Source: Pontibacter roseus DSM 17521 (lineage in GTDB: Bacteria > Bacteroidota > Bacteroidia > Cytophagales > Hymenobacteraceae). Taken from it: 64,000 bases of DNA. Positions 16,715 through 25,141 of the stretch are shown piece after piece (the stretch's first letter is position 1; each line of letters opens with the position of its first letter). The position numbers were made by a program, and so were the translations under genes. The stretch spans positions 310,001-374,000 of the forward strand of contig NZ_KB890761.1 in the NCBI RefSeq assembly GCF_000373265.1, read 5' to 3'. Below the pieces are notes generated by a model that was not told where the DNA came from, did no database searches, and worked only from the letters and a program-made list of their open reading frames with translations.

Positions 16715-17800
16715 ATGAACTCCTTTTGGGCGTTTTTCGTGCCGCAGCGGCACTACTTCATCACGCCCATCCTGATAAATCTTAACTTGTTGGTATTCGT
16801 GGCGCTGGCCCTGACTGGCGTGCACGTGCTATCCCCGGAAGGGGAGGACCTGGTGGCGGCAGGCGCGAACTTCGGCCCCTATACCTTGACCGGTGAGTGG
16901 TGGCGGCTGTTCAGTTCCATGTTTCTGCACATCGGCCTCATACACCTGCTGGTGAACATGTATGCCTTGGCCAGCATTGGCGGGGTGCTGGAGCCGCTGG
17001 TAGGGCGAAAGCAGTTTACCATGGCCTATATCCTATGCGGTCTGGCGGGCAGCCTGGCCAGCCTGTGGTGGGACCAGCAGCGCATAAGCGCCGGTGCCTC
17101 CGGGGCCATTTTCGGGATGTTTGGCATGTTCATGGCGGTGATGCTGCTGGAGCGGGAGATGGATTGGAAAGAGAAGAAGGGCATGGTGCTCAACATGGTG
17201 TGGGTGATTGGCTTCAACCTGCTGTTCGGCCTGCAGAGCGGCATAGACAACGCCGCCCATACCGGCGGTCTGTTACTGGGCATTGGCTATGGAAGTGTCC
17301 TGTTGCTGCGCTCGGACAGGTATATCACGCACAGCTACAGTGCGGTGGGCAACATCGTGACGGTGCTGGTGATAGGGGCTGCGTTTGTAGGTATGGCTTT
17401 TCAGGTACCTGCCTCCCAGGCAAAGTACCTGACCACGCTGGAGCGCTTCGGGGAGCGGGAGCAGGTGGCGATGGCTGTGATGCAGGACATAAAGGGAGCA
17501 GACGTTAAGGCCGATGAAGCCCGGTTCACGGGTCCGCTCGAACAAGGTATAGCGCTGTGGGACGAAAGCATAGTGGAACTGGAGGAACTGCAGGACCTGC
17601 CAGAGCACGAGGCGAAGGAGGTGGACATCTTGCTGAACTACGCCCGGCTCCGCAAAAAGTCCTTTGAGATGCTGCTCCAGGACATTCAGAGCAACGAGCC
17701 TTGGTTGAACACCGAACAACAGCAGGTACTTCTGACTATCGGCAGCTATGTGGAGGAACTGAAAAGCCTGCGCCAAGCCAAGGGAGACGCGGAGGAGTAG
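16715..17800 (+). CDS. Rhomboid family intramembrane serine protease with long C-terminal tail
   Basis: A 361-residue protein. The rhomboid core fills residues ~15-240: HLLVNMYALASIGG, the nucleophile motif GASGAIFG (127-134, Ser129) and the catalytic His in AAHTGG (His182). It differs from the first rhomboid by a ~130-residue soluble helical tail (LTTLERFGEREQVAMAVM to the C-terminus) rich in Glu, Lys and Leu that may bind a partner. The ATG at 16715 is preferred; a GTG at 16682 would add eleven polar residues. It lies just after the 64-residue helical gene. Membrane protease; substrate unknown. Confidence 0.9.
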   Translation: MNSFWAFFVPQRHYFITPILINLNLLVFVALALTGVHVLSPEGEDLVAAGANFGPYTLTGEWWRLFSSMFLHIGLIHLLVNMYALASIGGVLEPLVGRKQFTMAYILCGLAGSLASLWWDQQRISAGASGAIFGMFGMFMAVMLLEREMDWKEKKGMVLNMVWVIGFNLLFGLQSGIDNAAHTGGLLLGIGYGSVLLLRSDRYITHSYSAVGNIVTVLVIGAAFVGMAFQVPASQAKYLTTLERFGEREQVAMAVMQDIKGADVKADEARFTGPLEQGIALWDESIVELEELQDLPEHEAKEVDILLNYARLRKKSFEMLLQDIQSNEPWLNTEQQQVLLTIGSYVEELKSLRQAKGDAEE

Positions 17801-18086
17801 CAATCAACCGGAACCCTGTAATCGCATATAGGCAGGGTGCGCTGGCACAACTCCCAAACGTCTTGTGTCCCCAGTACATCTCGCAATGAAAGCCTTCCTG
17901 CCACTGACAGGCGTTGCCAAGGTATAGCCTGTCTTCTGCCGCTCCGGCAGGTATGGCTTATGGAAATCTCCATCGTAAATTTTTTTAGGGCTTGAGGCAA
18001 CCATTGCCGATTTTCAGCATCTTTTAGTCAGATTCCGGTTCCAAGGCAGAGAACCCCCTCATGAAGAAACCTTAACCAAAACCACT

Positions 18087-18815
18087 ATGAAGATTATCAA
18101 ATTCTACACCACCACATTAGCCGTCCTGGTTCTGGCCCTCCTGCTGGCAGACCTGCCCGCCATGGCGCAACGGAACCAAATCCAGGGAGAAGGCGAACTC
18201 AAGTCACAGACCCGGAATGTGTCGGGCTTCAAAGGCATTGACGTGAGCGGCGGCTTCGCGGTAGAGCTCACGCAGGGCAGCCAAGAAGGCGTGCGTATAG
18301 AGGCGCAGGAGAACCTGCTCAACAACATCAAGACCGAGGTGAAGAATGGGGTGCTGCACATCTACAACGAGGGCAGCATCAGCACCAACAAGGGCATGAA
18401 AGCCTACATCACCGTCAGGGAGCTGAACAAGGTGGACATCAGCGGCGGTGTGAAGGTGACGGGCAAATCCACTTTCAAGGCCGACGCCTTTACCCTGGAC
18501 CTGAGCGGCGGCTCCAAAGTGACGCTCGCCATCAACACCAAGAAGCTGAATGCCGATTTGAGCGGCGCCAGCAAAGTGGAAATCACGGGTCGTGCAGATG
18601 AGATGGTCATGGACCTTTCGGGGGCGTCCAGCGTGAACATGAGCGAACTTGAGGCCAAAACAGCCCGCATAGACGCCAGCGGCGCTAGCAAGGTGCGTGT
18701 GTTCGCGAAAGACAGACTGGACATCAACGCCTCAGGCGCCTCCAAAGTAGAATACAAAGGCAGTCCGCAGGTAAGCTCCAATGTGTCGGCTGCGGCCAAA
18801 ATCTCAAAGATGTAA
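18087..18815 (+). CDS. Head-GIN domain (DUF2807) secreted protein
   Basis: A 242-residue exported protein. Residues 1-26 are a signal peptide ending MAQ. The rest is the DUF2807 'head GIN' beta-helix: it opens with NVSGFKGIDVSGGFAVELTQ and then shows repeated rungs such as DISGGVKVTGKS, LDLSGGSKVTLA, DLSGASKVEITG, DLSGASSVNMSE, DASGASKVRVFA and NASGASKVEYKG. This right-handed beta-helix forms putative surface adhesin or polysaccharide-binding structures. The repeats are clear at protein level but diverged at DNA level. A hairpin terminator lies ~40 bases after the stop. The gene stands alone. Confidence 0.9.
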   Translation: MKIIKFYTTTLAVLVLALLLADLPAMAQRNQIQGEGELKSQTRNVSGFKGIDVSGGFAVELTQGSQEGVRIEAQENLLNNIKTEVKNGVLHIYNEGSISTNKGMKAYITVRELNKVDISGGVKVTGKSTFKADAFTLDLSGGSKVTLAINTKKLNADLSGASKVEITGRADEMVMDLSGASSVNMSELEAKTARIDASGASKVRVFAKDRLDINASGASKVEYKGSPQVSSNVSAAAKISKM

Positions 18816-18851
18816 GCTAGTATATCTACTACCTACTACCTAATAACCGTT

Positions 18852-18889
18852 CAGAAAAGCAACTCCTCATAGGGTTGCTTTTCTGTTTT
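18852..18889 (+). terminator. Terminator after the head-GIN gene
   Basis: CAGAAAAGCAAC pairs exactly with GTTGCTTTTCTG across a ten-base loop, and TTTTG follows. It lies 37 bases after the stop codon. Confidence 0.8.
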
Positions 18890-18966
18890 GCCGCCGGGCT
18901 ATACCCTGTCTGTTGTGGTTCGTATAGCCTATACATGATTTCCGAACCTTTAACCAGAGCAAAACG

Positions 18967-19233
18967 ATGAGCGAAGCTAAGAAAACAACAAACCACAAGG
19001 AGATTCAGGAATGGGCCGAGAAGCATGGCGGCGTTCCGTCCATCATCAAAGGCACCGAGAAAGACGGCAGCGGAGAAGGCCTCCTACGCATACATTTCCC
19101 CGGCAAGAGCGACAGCAACGATACCTTCGAGGAGGTCAGTTGGGAGGAGTTCTTCAAGGAGTTTGACAACAGCAAGCTCGCCCTGCTCCACGACCCCAAC
19201 GGTAACTTCAACAAGTTGGTAAACAGAGACTAA
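18967..19233 (+). CDS. Conserved small acidic protein
   Basis: An 88-residue soluble protein. The sequence pattern IQEWAEKHGGVPSIIKGTE, LLRIHFPGKS, VSWEEFFKEFDNSKLALLH matches a short conserved family found across many bacteria, often labelled hypothetical. The spacing of the aromatic residues (W17, F around 47, W58) suggests a small alpha/beta fold. Function is unknown, and no enzyme active site is seen. It stands alone: the preceding terminator at 18852 isolates it, and a perfect shared terminator at 19242 lies between it and the convergent M28 peptidase gene. Confidence 0.75.
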   Translation: MSEAKKTTNHKEIQEWAEKHGGVPSIIKGTEKDGSGEGLLRIHFPGKSDSNDTFEEVSWEEFFKEFDNSKLALLHDPNGNFNKLVNRD

Positions 19234-19241
19234 ATCACACT

Positions 19242-19287
19242 AAACAGAAGAGGCCGGTGCTATTTACAGCACCGGCCTCTTCTGTTT
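19242..19287. terminator. Perfect bidirectional terminator
   Basis: A 20-bp arm AAACAGAAGAGGCCGGTGCT pairs exactly with its partner around the loop ATTTAC. Arms begin with AAA and end with TTT, so it can serve both convergent genes (the small acidic protein and the M28 peptidase). Confidence 0.92.
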
Positions 19288-19303
19288 ATACCTATGGCTA
19301 TAC

Positions 19304-20680
19304 CTAGCGCACCGGCACCGGCAGCACTGGCAGACTGGTATGGCCTTGCGCGTCGGTGGCCTGCACCGCAAAGAAATAGTTGTCCTTGGAGTAAGGCAGC
19401 GTCACTTTAGTGTCCTTCACGAAGAACTTCTTGTCCCAGGTAGGGCTGTTGGTTTCGCGCATGAGCACATAGTAACCGGTTGGTTTCTTGCCTTTAGAGG
19501 AGGCCTCCCACTGCAGGTCGGTTTTGTTCGTCAGGCCAGAGGTCAGCACGCCCACTTTTTGGGGCGCCGCAGGCGCCATACCCAAGTTCGCCATCGTGGC
19601 CAGGTTCACGGCTGTGTTCTTGCGCAGGTACTCGAAGTCCATGAACTCAATCAAGTCGCCGTACTGCTTTCCATTTTCTTTGCGCACGTCCTGGTGCTGG
19701 TGGTCGAAGTCCTCGTTCATCTCGCTCATGCGCACAGCCGCGTAGCCCTGCTGGTTGAAGGGTGTGTGGTCGCCGCCACGCAGGAAACGGTCCGGACGGT
19801 AACCTAGAATCACCTCAATCTGGTCCACATAAGCTTCTCCGGCCATTTTCATGTAGCGGGCCAGGTTGCGACTCGGGCCGTCGTTCTCAGAGCCCAGGGT
19901 GCGGCGCAGACGTGCCTGCTCTTCTGTCTCGTTGGATGGTGTGGCCTCGCTGAACACGCGCACGCGAGTATTGTCGTGTGTGCCCATTTCGGCGGAGTAG
20001 GAGTTGCCCACGATGTCGTTGTTGAGCACCGCCACCAGGTTCCAGCCTTCCTTCTTCACGCGCTCAGCCATGTGGCGGGAGCCGTACAGCCCCTGTTCCT
20101 CGCCTTGGAAAGCGACGAACACGAGCGTAGCCGGGAACTGGCGAGAAGCCATCACACGGGCCATCTCCATCACGATGGCCACGCCGGAAGCGTCGTCATT
20201 CGCGCCGGGAGCCTTGCTTTTGGCGTCCATCACGTCGGTGGCGCGGGAGTCGAGGTGGCCGCTCACGATGATGACGCGGTCGTCAGTCGGGTCAGTTCCT
20301 TTGAGTGTGGCCACCACGTTGGCCATTTCCACGTCCTGCGGGATGCGGCGGCCGTCGGCTTTTACGGTATAGCGGTCCATGTCCACGGTCATGCGGCCTC
20401 CGGAGGCCTTGGCGTATTTCTCAAACTCGGACTTCACCCACTCGCGGGCGGCGCCTATACCTGTTTTTTTGCTGGTGGTCGTGCTCAGGGTATGGCGTGT
20501 CTCAAAGTCGACCATGCGCTGCACCAGCGCCCGCAGGTTCTCCGCCGACACCTCGTTTACCATCTTCTGGATTTCATCGTCGTGGGTGGAAGGCGCCTGG
20601 GCGGCAACGGTTTGGGTCAGGTATAGCCCTGCCAGCATGCAAAGCGCCAGCAGTCGGGTGAGTTTGGTTTTGTAGGTCAT
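19304..20680 (-). CDS. Exported M28-family metallopeptidase with C-terminal Fn3-like domain
   Basis: A 458-residue secreted aminopeptidase-type enzyme. A signal peptide occupies residues 1-27 (ending TVAAQ). All five di-zinc ligands of the M28 clan are recognisable: His in VSGHLDSR, bridging Asp in GANDDASG, the catalytic/ligand glutamates in FQGEEQGLYGS, Asp in LNNDIVGNS and His in GGDHTPFNQQG. A short Fn3-like domain follows residue ~385 (DLQWEASSKGKKPTGYYVL). It would release amino acids from peptide N-termini in the periplasm or outside. Monocistronic; the start codon ATG 20680 heads a clean signal. Confidence 0.92.
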   Translation of the reverse strand: MTYKTKLTRLLALCMLAGLYLTQTVAAQAPSTHDDEIQKMVNEVSAENLRALVQRMVDFETRHTLSTTTSKKTGIGAAREWVKSEFEKYAKASGGRMTVDMDRYTVKADGRRIPQDVEMANVVATLKGTDPTDDRVIIVSGHLDSRATDVMDAKSKAPGANDDASGVAIVMEMARVMASRQFPATLVFVAFQGEEQGLYGSRHMAERVKKEGWNLVAVLNNDIVGNSYSAEMGTHDNTRVRVFSEATPSNETEEQARLRRTLGSENDGPSRNLARYMKMAGEAYVDQIEVILGYRPDRFLRGGDHTPFNQQGYAAVRMSEMNEDFDHQHQDVRKENGKQYGDLIEFMDFEYLRKNTAVNLATMANLGMAPAAPQKVGVLTSGLTNKTDLQWEASSKGKKPTGYYVLMRETNSPTWDKKFFVKDTKVTLPYSKDNYFFAVQATDAQGHTSLPVLPVPVR

Positions 20681-20765
20681 TTGTGTTGGGTGAGGGTATA
20701 CGTGCGTAGTAGATTAGAATGAGGTTCTAAATATAGGGAGCAATTGGGAGGAATGAAAAAGCAGC

Positions 20766-21323
20766 CTATACAAAGGTAAGTTTACAGCGCTCTCCTGCCA
20801 GTTTGTAGAGTTCCTGTTCTACGGCGAGCACGTTTTTGGCCTCCGTGAACTCCGATTGGTAGCGTTGGGCCAGCTCGCGGCGCTTAAGGGCCTCCAGAAA
20901 GCGGCGTGCGTCATCGCGGTCTTCCAGAATAAGGCCAGGCACCTGGGTGGGTTTGTCATCGTCGCCTTTGGCCACCATCGTGAAATAGGAGGTGTTCGTG
21001 TGCTTGACCATACCTGTCTTGACGTTCTCGGCAATCACCTTTATACCTACCATGAGCGAAGTGTTGCCCACGTAGTTGACCGAGGCCATGAGCGATACCA
21101 GTTCGCCCACCTCCACGGGCTGCAGGAAGTTAACGCCATCCACGGTGACGGTGACGCAGTAGTTGCCGGCATGCTTGGCCGAGCAGGCATAGGCCACTTT
21201 GTCCATGAGCGAGAGCAGGATGCCACCATGTATTTTGCCGCCGAAGTTGGCATAGCTCGGAATCATGAGTTCGGTGAGGGTGGTGCGGGAGTAGGAGACG
21301 GGCCGGAAATCAGGAGTAGTCAT
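20766..21323 (-). CDS. Acyl-CoA thioesterase (hotdog fold, YciA-like)
   Basis: A 185-residue cytosolic thioesterase. The hotdog signature is clear: PSYANFGGKIHGGILLSLMDKVAYACS, cited here in parts as NFGGKIHGGILLSLMDK (catalytic Asp) and VNFLQPVEVGELVSL, then GNTSLMVGIKV and HTNTSYFTMVA. The family hydrolyses medium or long acyl-CoA to free acid and CoA and is typically hexameric. The C-terminal ~55 residues (from DRDDARRFLEALKRR) form a helical tail. It lies between the M28 and DUF721 genes and is probably separate from both. Substrate chain length cannot be inferred. Confidence 0.9.
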   Translation of the reverse strand: MTTPDFRPVSYSRTTLTELMIPSYANFGGKIHGGILLSLMDKVAYACSAKHAGNYCVTVTVDGVNFLQPVEVGELVSLMASVNYVGNTSLMVGIKVIAENVKTGMVKHTNTSYFTMVAKGDDDKPTQVPGLILEDRDDARRFLEALKRRELAQRYQSEFTEAKNVLAVEQELYKLAGERCKLTFV

Positions 21324-21400
21324 AGAGGCTGTTTAGGTATACGTGTGGTGTATACGTAGCCAGTACCGCAGAAAGATGTTCGTAGAATCAGGTATAGCGC

Positions 21401-21724
21401 CTACAGAAACACCACTTCTTTCACCACCTCGTCGCCCATGGTGCGGTTCAGAAGCTCCACCACCTTGCTTTTGCTCATGTTGAGTTCGTGCTTGAGCGGG
21501 GCGGAGGTGAGGCGCACAAACAGCTTCTGGTCCCGGAAGTATAGTTCCTTGGTTTTCATGGCAATGGGTTTGCCCATGATTTCCTCCCAGCGCTGCACCA
21601 GGTCCACCTCGTTGAGCTTGCCCTGCAGCCGGTACGCCTTCAGCAGCCCTTTGATGCTGTCGCCAATGGTCTGCACGTCGGCCTTTCGCTTCGCAATCTC
21701 CTCTTTCTTCTTGTAGTAGCGCAC
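21401..21724 (-). CDS. DUF721 protein (DciA-like)
   Basis: A 107-residue protein with a basic helical N-terminus (RYYKKKEEIAKRKADVQTIG) and the DUF721 core: IKGLLKAYRL, VDLVQRWEEIMGKPIAMKT, the strand ELYFRDQKLFVRLTSAPLKHEL and KVVELLNRTMG. DUF721 proteins are often coded next to recF or dnaA-region genes; some members (DciA) load the replicative helicase. Here it is downstream of recF on the same strand, but a foreign-looking gene (21773-22702) now separates them. The bacterial Bacteroidota members have not been assigned a proven role as far as I know. Confidence 0.85.
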   Translation of the reverse strand: MRYYKKKEEIAKRKADVQTIGDSIKGLLKAYRLQGKLNEVDLVQRWEEIMGKPIAMKTKELYFRDQKLFVRLTSAPLKHELNMSKSKVVELLNRTMGDEVVKEVVFL

Positions 21725-21772
21725 GGGGGTATGTTATGGATGAGTGAGTGATTTTTATAATGATAATATAGT

Positions 21773-22702
21773 TTAAGAAACGCTCTTCGCTATCCTTTTT
21801 ACTAGCTCTTCGGATTCAAGTATCTTATCATACTTTTCCTTCCGAATCTCTCTACTAGTTATATCAACTTTAATCCTTTTCAAGAAGTCTTCAAAGTCTT
21901 TATTCATTGCTAGCTTATTGATAGTTTCCCAATCTAGGTTTTCTCTGAACTTTGCTGGGAGAATGATTTCCGTAGAATTTGGGTCTTCGATATTTAATTT
22001 GATAACACCAATTCCAAAAGCGGAAGAAAGCCGCGTTAACTCGTTCATAAAATCCTCATCTTTGGAAATTTCAGAGGCAACCAAATAGCCCTCGTTTGCC
22101 CACGAAGAGTTTGAAACGGTTTGAAAAAAGCTTTCTCTTAAATTAGAGAAGCTCAATTGTCTCTTGAGTTCAAATGATAAGATTCGTATAGATATGTTGC
22201 CAATTGCAGAACTAAGTTCTAAGACATGGTTTTTCCATTCATCTATAGGAAAGTAGCACCCAACGATGTCAGGGTGAACCCATTCGCCGAACTCCTTTTT
22301 CCCAGATGTTGAATGATTAATTGTTTTTGTATAACATCTTAAGAAAAAGAAAGCATAGTAAGTAAGAAATGCGTGAAGGTCCTTTTCTAGATATGAAGAT
22401 TTGTATGGTCTCTCTAAAGGCACATTCTCTTGAATATCTTCGTACTTCTTCAAATCAATTTGAGACTTCAACTTCTTGAGATAAAATCTTTTAGGCCTAG
22501 TGCCTACAACATCAAAAGGTGTTTTATTATTATCCCTGGCATTGACATATATTTGAGCACCTAATGTAGCCCAAGGAGTTTTGCCATTACTGTTAAGCAA
22601 TTGGTCGTAACCTTTATCAGTTGCGAATTGCCAAATCTCATTTGCTGTTAAAGGCTGCTTTTGTTCAGCTAGTACTTTTTCGGCCAATTCAATAAATGTC
22701 AT
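21773..22702 (-). CDS. HARE-HTH / PD-(D/E)XK nuclease-like protein (HrgA, COG2958 type)
   Basis: A 309-residue protein. Residues 1-75 are a HARE-HTH domain (ELAEKVLAEQKQPLTANEIW and a glycine-turn-TPWATLGAQIY), shared by HrgA-like proteins and some restriction enzymes. The rest resembles a PD-(D/E)XK nuclease: HPDIVG (Pro144-Asp145) and, after a helical spacer, SFELKRQ with Glu178-x-Lys180. The region is much more AT-rich than its neighbours and uses AAT, ATT, TTA, AGA and AAA codons heavily, a mark of acquisition. It sits between recF and DUF721 in the same direction. A palindromic TTGATT-TAAT-AATCAA (22712-22727) lies just upstream of its ATG. I infer a DNA-modification or defence role. Confidence 0.75.
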   Translation of the reverse strand: MTFIELAEKVLAEQKQPLTANEIWQFATDKGYDQLLNSNGKTPWATLGAQIYVNARDNNKTPFDVVGTRPKRFYLKKLKSQIDLKKYEDIQENVPLERPYKSSYLEKDLHAFLTYYAFFFLRCYTKTINHSTSGKKEFGEWVHPDIVGCYFPIDEWKNHVLELSSAIGNISIRILSFELKRQLSFSNLRESFFQTVSNSSWANEGYLVASEISKDEDFMNELTRLSSAFGIGVIKLNIEDPNSTEIILPAKFRENLDWETINKLAMNKDFEDFLKRIKVDITSREIRKEKYDKILESEELVKRIAKSVS

Positions 22703-22711
22703 CGGGATTTC

Positions 22712-22727
22712 TTGATTTAATAATCAA
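22712..22727. promoter_or_regulatory. Inverted repeat upstream of the HARE gene
   Basis: TTGATT-TAAT-AATCAA lies 10 bases before the HARE-gene ATG and within 36 bases that separate it from the recF stop. Its position on the promoter side of a gene that looks acquired suggests a small operator site or promoter element. Only six-base arms; the claim is tentative. Confidence 0.3.
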
Positions 22728-22738
22728 TAATTTAATAG

Positions 22739-23845
22739 CTAATTAATCACCTTCACCGCCCCCTCCTTTACTTCAAATCTACGGATACTTTCTGAGAGGC
22801 CGGAGAGTATTTTATCTGTCCGCTCCAGGTGGGTATCGGTCAGGAAAATCTGGCCGAAGGTATGGGCAGCGACCATTTGCATGAGTTGGGTGATGCGCTT
22901 CTCGTCGAGGCGGTCAAAGATGTCGTCGAGGAGGAGGAGGGGCTTGTGGTGTTGGCGCTCGGCCATTACCTCGAAGTGAGCCAGTTTCAGGGCAATCACG
23001 TAGCTCTTTTGCTGGCCCTGCGAACCAAAGTTCTTCACCGGGTTGCCGTCCATCAGGAACACGAAGTCGTCCTTATGAGTGCCCACGGTGGTGCGCTGCA
23101 GGGCACGGTCCTTCTGTTCGGCCTGCTCCAGCAGCTGGGCAAAGTCGGCGCCGGGCAGTTGGCTTTTGTAGGTGAGCGTTACCGTCTCGCTGCTGTCCGA
23201 TATGTGGCGGTAGTGCTTCTGGAAAACCGGCTCAAAACCCTTTAGGAAAGCCATACGCTCCTGCGCCAGTTGCTCCCCCAGTGGCACCAACTGCTCGTTA
23301 AGGATGTGCAGGTAGTCACGATCGTAGTAGCGGCGCTCGGCAAACTGCTTGAGCAACGAGTTGCGCTGCTTGAGGATGTAGTTGTACTGGATGAGCCGCT
23401 CCAGGTAGGTATGGTCGAGCTGTGAGATGAGGCTGTCGAAGTACTTGCGGCGCTCTTCGCTGCCCTCGCGTATTAAATCCGTATCGTAAGGCGATATCAG
23501 CACCACCGGAAACCGGCCGATGTGGTCGCTCATCTTCTCATAAGCCACTTTGTTATGCACCACAGTCTTCTTCTGGCCTTGCTTGAGGCTACACGTAACG
23601 GTATGCTTCTCCTCGTCAATCACGAAGCGGCCTTTCACCATGAAATACTCCTCGCCCTGCTTGATGTTGAGCGCGTCGGAGCTGTTGAAGGCGCTCCGGG
23701 TCATGGAGAGGTAATGTATGGCGTCGAGCAGGTTGGTCTTGCCGCTGCCGTTGTCGCCGATGAAGCAATTGATGTGAGGCGAGAAACTAATGGAAGCATC
23801 GTCGTAGTTCTTGAAAAACAGCAGACTTAGATTTTCGAGGAGCAT
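22739..23845 (-). CDS. recF: DNA replication and repair protein RecF
   Basis: A 368-residue SMC-like ATPase that loads RecA with RecO and RecR at single-strand gaps. It begins LENLSLLFFKNY (the usual L-x-N-F-K/R-N-Y motif) with Walker A GDNGSGKTNLLDAI at ~30-43, the mid-domain VVLISPYDTDLIREGSEERRKYFD region, a helical arm with LERLIQYNYILKQRNSLLK, the signature-like region GSQGQQKSYVIALKLAH and Walker B PLLLLDDIFDRLD. Length is normal. Its minus-strand ATG is 99 bases from the plus-strand pdhA GTG/ATG, so the two are divergent. The HARE gene follows it on the same strand. Confidence 0.97.
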   Translation of the reverse strand: MLLENLSLLFFKNYDDASISFSPHINCFIGDNGSGKTNLLDAIHYLSMTRSAFNSSDALNIKQGEEYFMVKGRFVIDEEKHTVTCSLKQGQKKTVVHNKVAYEKMSDHIGRFPVVLISPYDTDLIREGSEERRKYFDSLISQLDHTYLERLIQYNYILKQRNSLLKQFAERRYYDRDYLHILNEQLVPLGEQLAQERMAFLKGFEPVFQKHYRHISDSSETVTLTYKSQLPGADFAQLLEQAEQKDRALQRTTVGTHKDDFVFLMDGNPVKNFGSQGQQKSYVIALKLAHFEVMAERQHHKPLLLLDDIFDRLDEKRITQLMQMVAAHTFGQIFLTDTHLERTDKILSGLSESIRRFEVKEGAVKVIN

Positions 23846-23977
23846 TAGTTTCTTCTTTGATTTCTTTTTTCTTAATTTCGCATGCTAAAACCCGTCAGTA
23901 ACCTGATTTGCCGCCCATTTTGGCCCGAATCACGCTGAAACGCTGTGCGGGCATTCATAACGATACAACAAATACCC

Positions 23978-25024
23978 ATGGCTGATACGAAAGAAAAGGC
24001 AAGAGCGAAGTCGCAGAAAGCAAAGGTACAGGCTGAACCAACATTTTCAAAAGAGACTTACATGTGGTGGTATGAGAACATGAAACTCATCCGCCGCTTC
24101 GAAGAGAAAACCGGCCAGCTCTATGGCCAGCAGAAAATAAAAGGCTTTTGCCACCTTTACATCGGCCAGGAAGCCTGCGTGGCAGGTGCCGTGACAGCCC
24201 TTGAAAAAGGCGACAAATGGATTACCGCTTACCGTGACCACGCCCACCCACTTGCCCTTGGCACATCGCCAGGAGCAGTAATGGCCGAAATGTACGCCAA
24301 ATCAACCGGTTGCTCCAAAGGTAAAGGAGGCTCCATGCACATGTTCGACAAAGAAGTGAACTTCGTAGGTGGACACGGTATTGTGGGTGGTCAGGTGCCC
24401 CTGGGTGCAGGCCTTGCCTTCGCTGAGAAGTATAACAAGACGGGCAAACTGTGCATCTGCTACATGGGTGACGGTGCCGTGCGCCAGGGTGCGTTCCACG
24501 AGGCCCTGAACATGGCCATGACCTGGAAATTGCCGGTGATTTTCGTGATTGAGAACAACGGCTACGCAATGGGTACCTCCGTAACGCGTACCTCCAACGT
24601 GAACGACCTGTACAAACTGGGTCACGCCTACGAGATGCCATCTGAGCCGGTAGAGGCGATGAGCGTGGAGAACGTGCACGAAGCCGTAGCAAGAGCCGCT
24701 GAGCGCGCCCGTGCCGGCGAGGGTCCAACCCTGCTGGAGTTCAAGACCTACCGCTACAAGGGACACTCCATGTCGGACCCTGCCAAGTACAGAACCAAAG
24801 AAGAACTGGAAGACTACAAAGGCCGCGACTCGATAGAGGCTGTGAAGGCGACCATCCTGCTGAACGGCTGGGCGACAGAAGAAGAACTGGAGCAGATTGA
24901 CGAGAAGCAGAAGCAAATCGTGGCTGATGCCGTGAAGTTTGCCGAGGATTCTCCTTTCCCTGACCCTTCTGAACTGTATACCGACATCTACGTCGAGCCG
25001 GACTATCCTTACATAATGGACTAA
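23978..25024 (+). CDS. pdhA: Pyruvate dehydrogenase E1 component, alpha subunit
   Basis: A 348-residue thiamine-diphosphate enzyme subunit. The ATG at 23978 begins MADTKEKARAKSQ; a GTG at 23945 would add eleven residues and is not used. Motifs: EACVAGAVTALEKGDKW, GKGGSMHMFDKEVNFVGGHG, the ThDP motif GDGAVRQGAFHEALNMA...IENNGYAMGT, and the phospho-loop-like region YRYKGHSMSDPAKYR. The alpha subunit pairs with a beta subunit (pdhB, not in the window) to decarboxylate pyruvate and reductively acetylate lipoyl-E2, feeding acetyl-CoA to the TCA cycle. A ~100-base AT-rich spacer follows before the TPR gene. Confidence 0.97.
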   Translation: MADTKEKARAKSQKAKVQAEPTFSKETYMWWYENMKLIRRFEEKTGQLYGQQKIKGFCHLYIGQEACVAGAVTALEKGDKWITAYRDHAHPLALGTSPGAVMAEMYAKSTGCSKGKGGSMHMFDKEVNFVGGHGIVGGQVPLGAGLAFAEKYNKTGKLCICYMGDGAVRQGAFHEALNMAMTWKLPVIFVIENNGYAMGTSVTRTSNVNDLYKLGHAYEMPSEPVEAMSVENVHEAVARAAERARAGEGPTLLEFKTYRYKGHSMSDPAKYRTKEELEDYKGRDSIEAVKATILLNGWATEEELEQIDEKQKQIVADAVKFAEDSPFPDPSELYTDIYVEPDYPYIMD

Positions 25025-25141
25025 ACTCTAAATAATTAAGGATTAGGAATTAAAAAATGTAAATTTGATGTTCTGGTCTTGTGAGATTTGGAACAAATCA
25101 TTTTTAATTCCTATTTTTGAGTTCTTATTTCAATTAAACTA

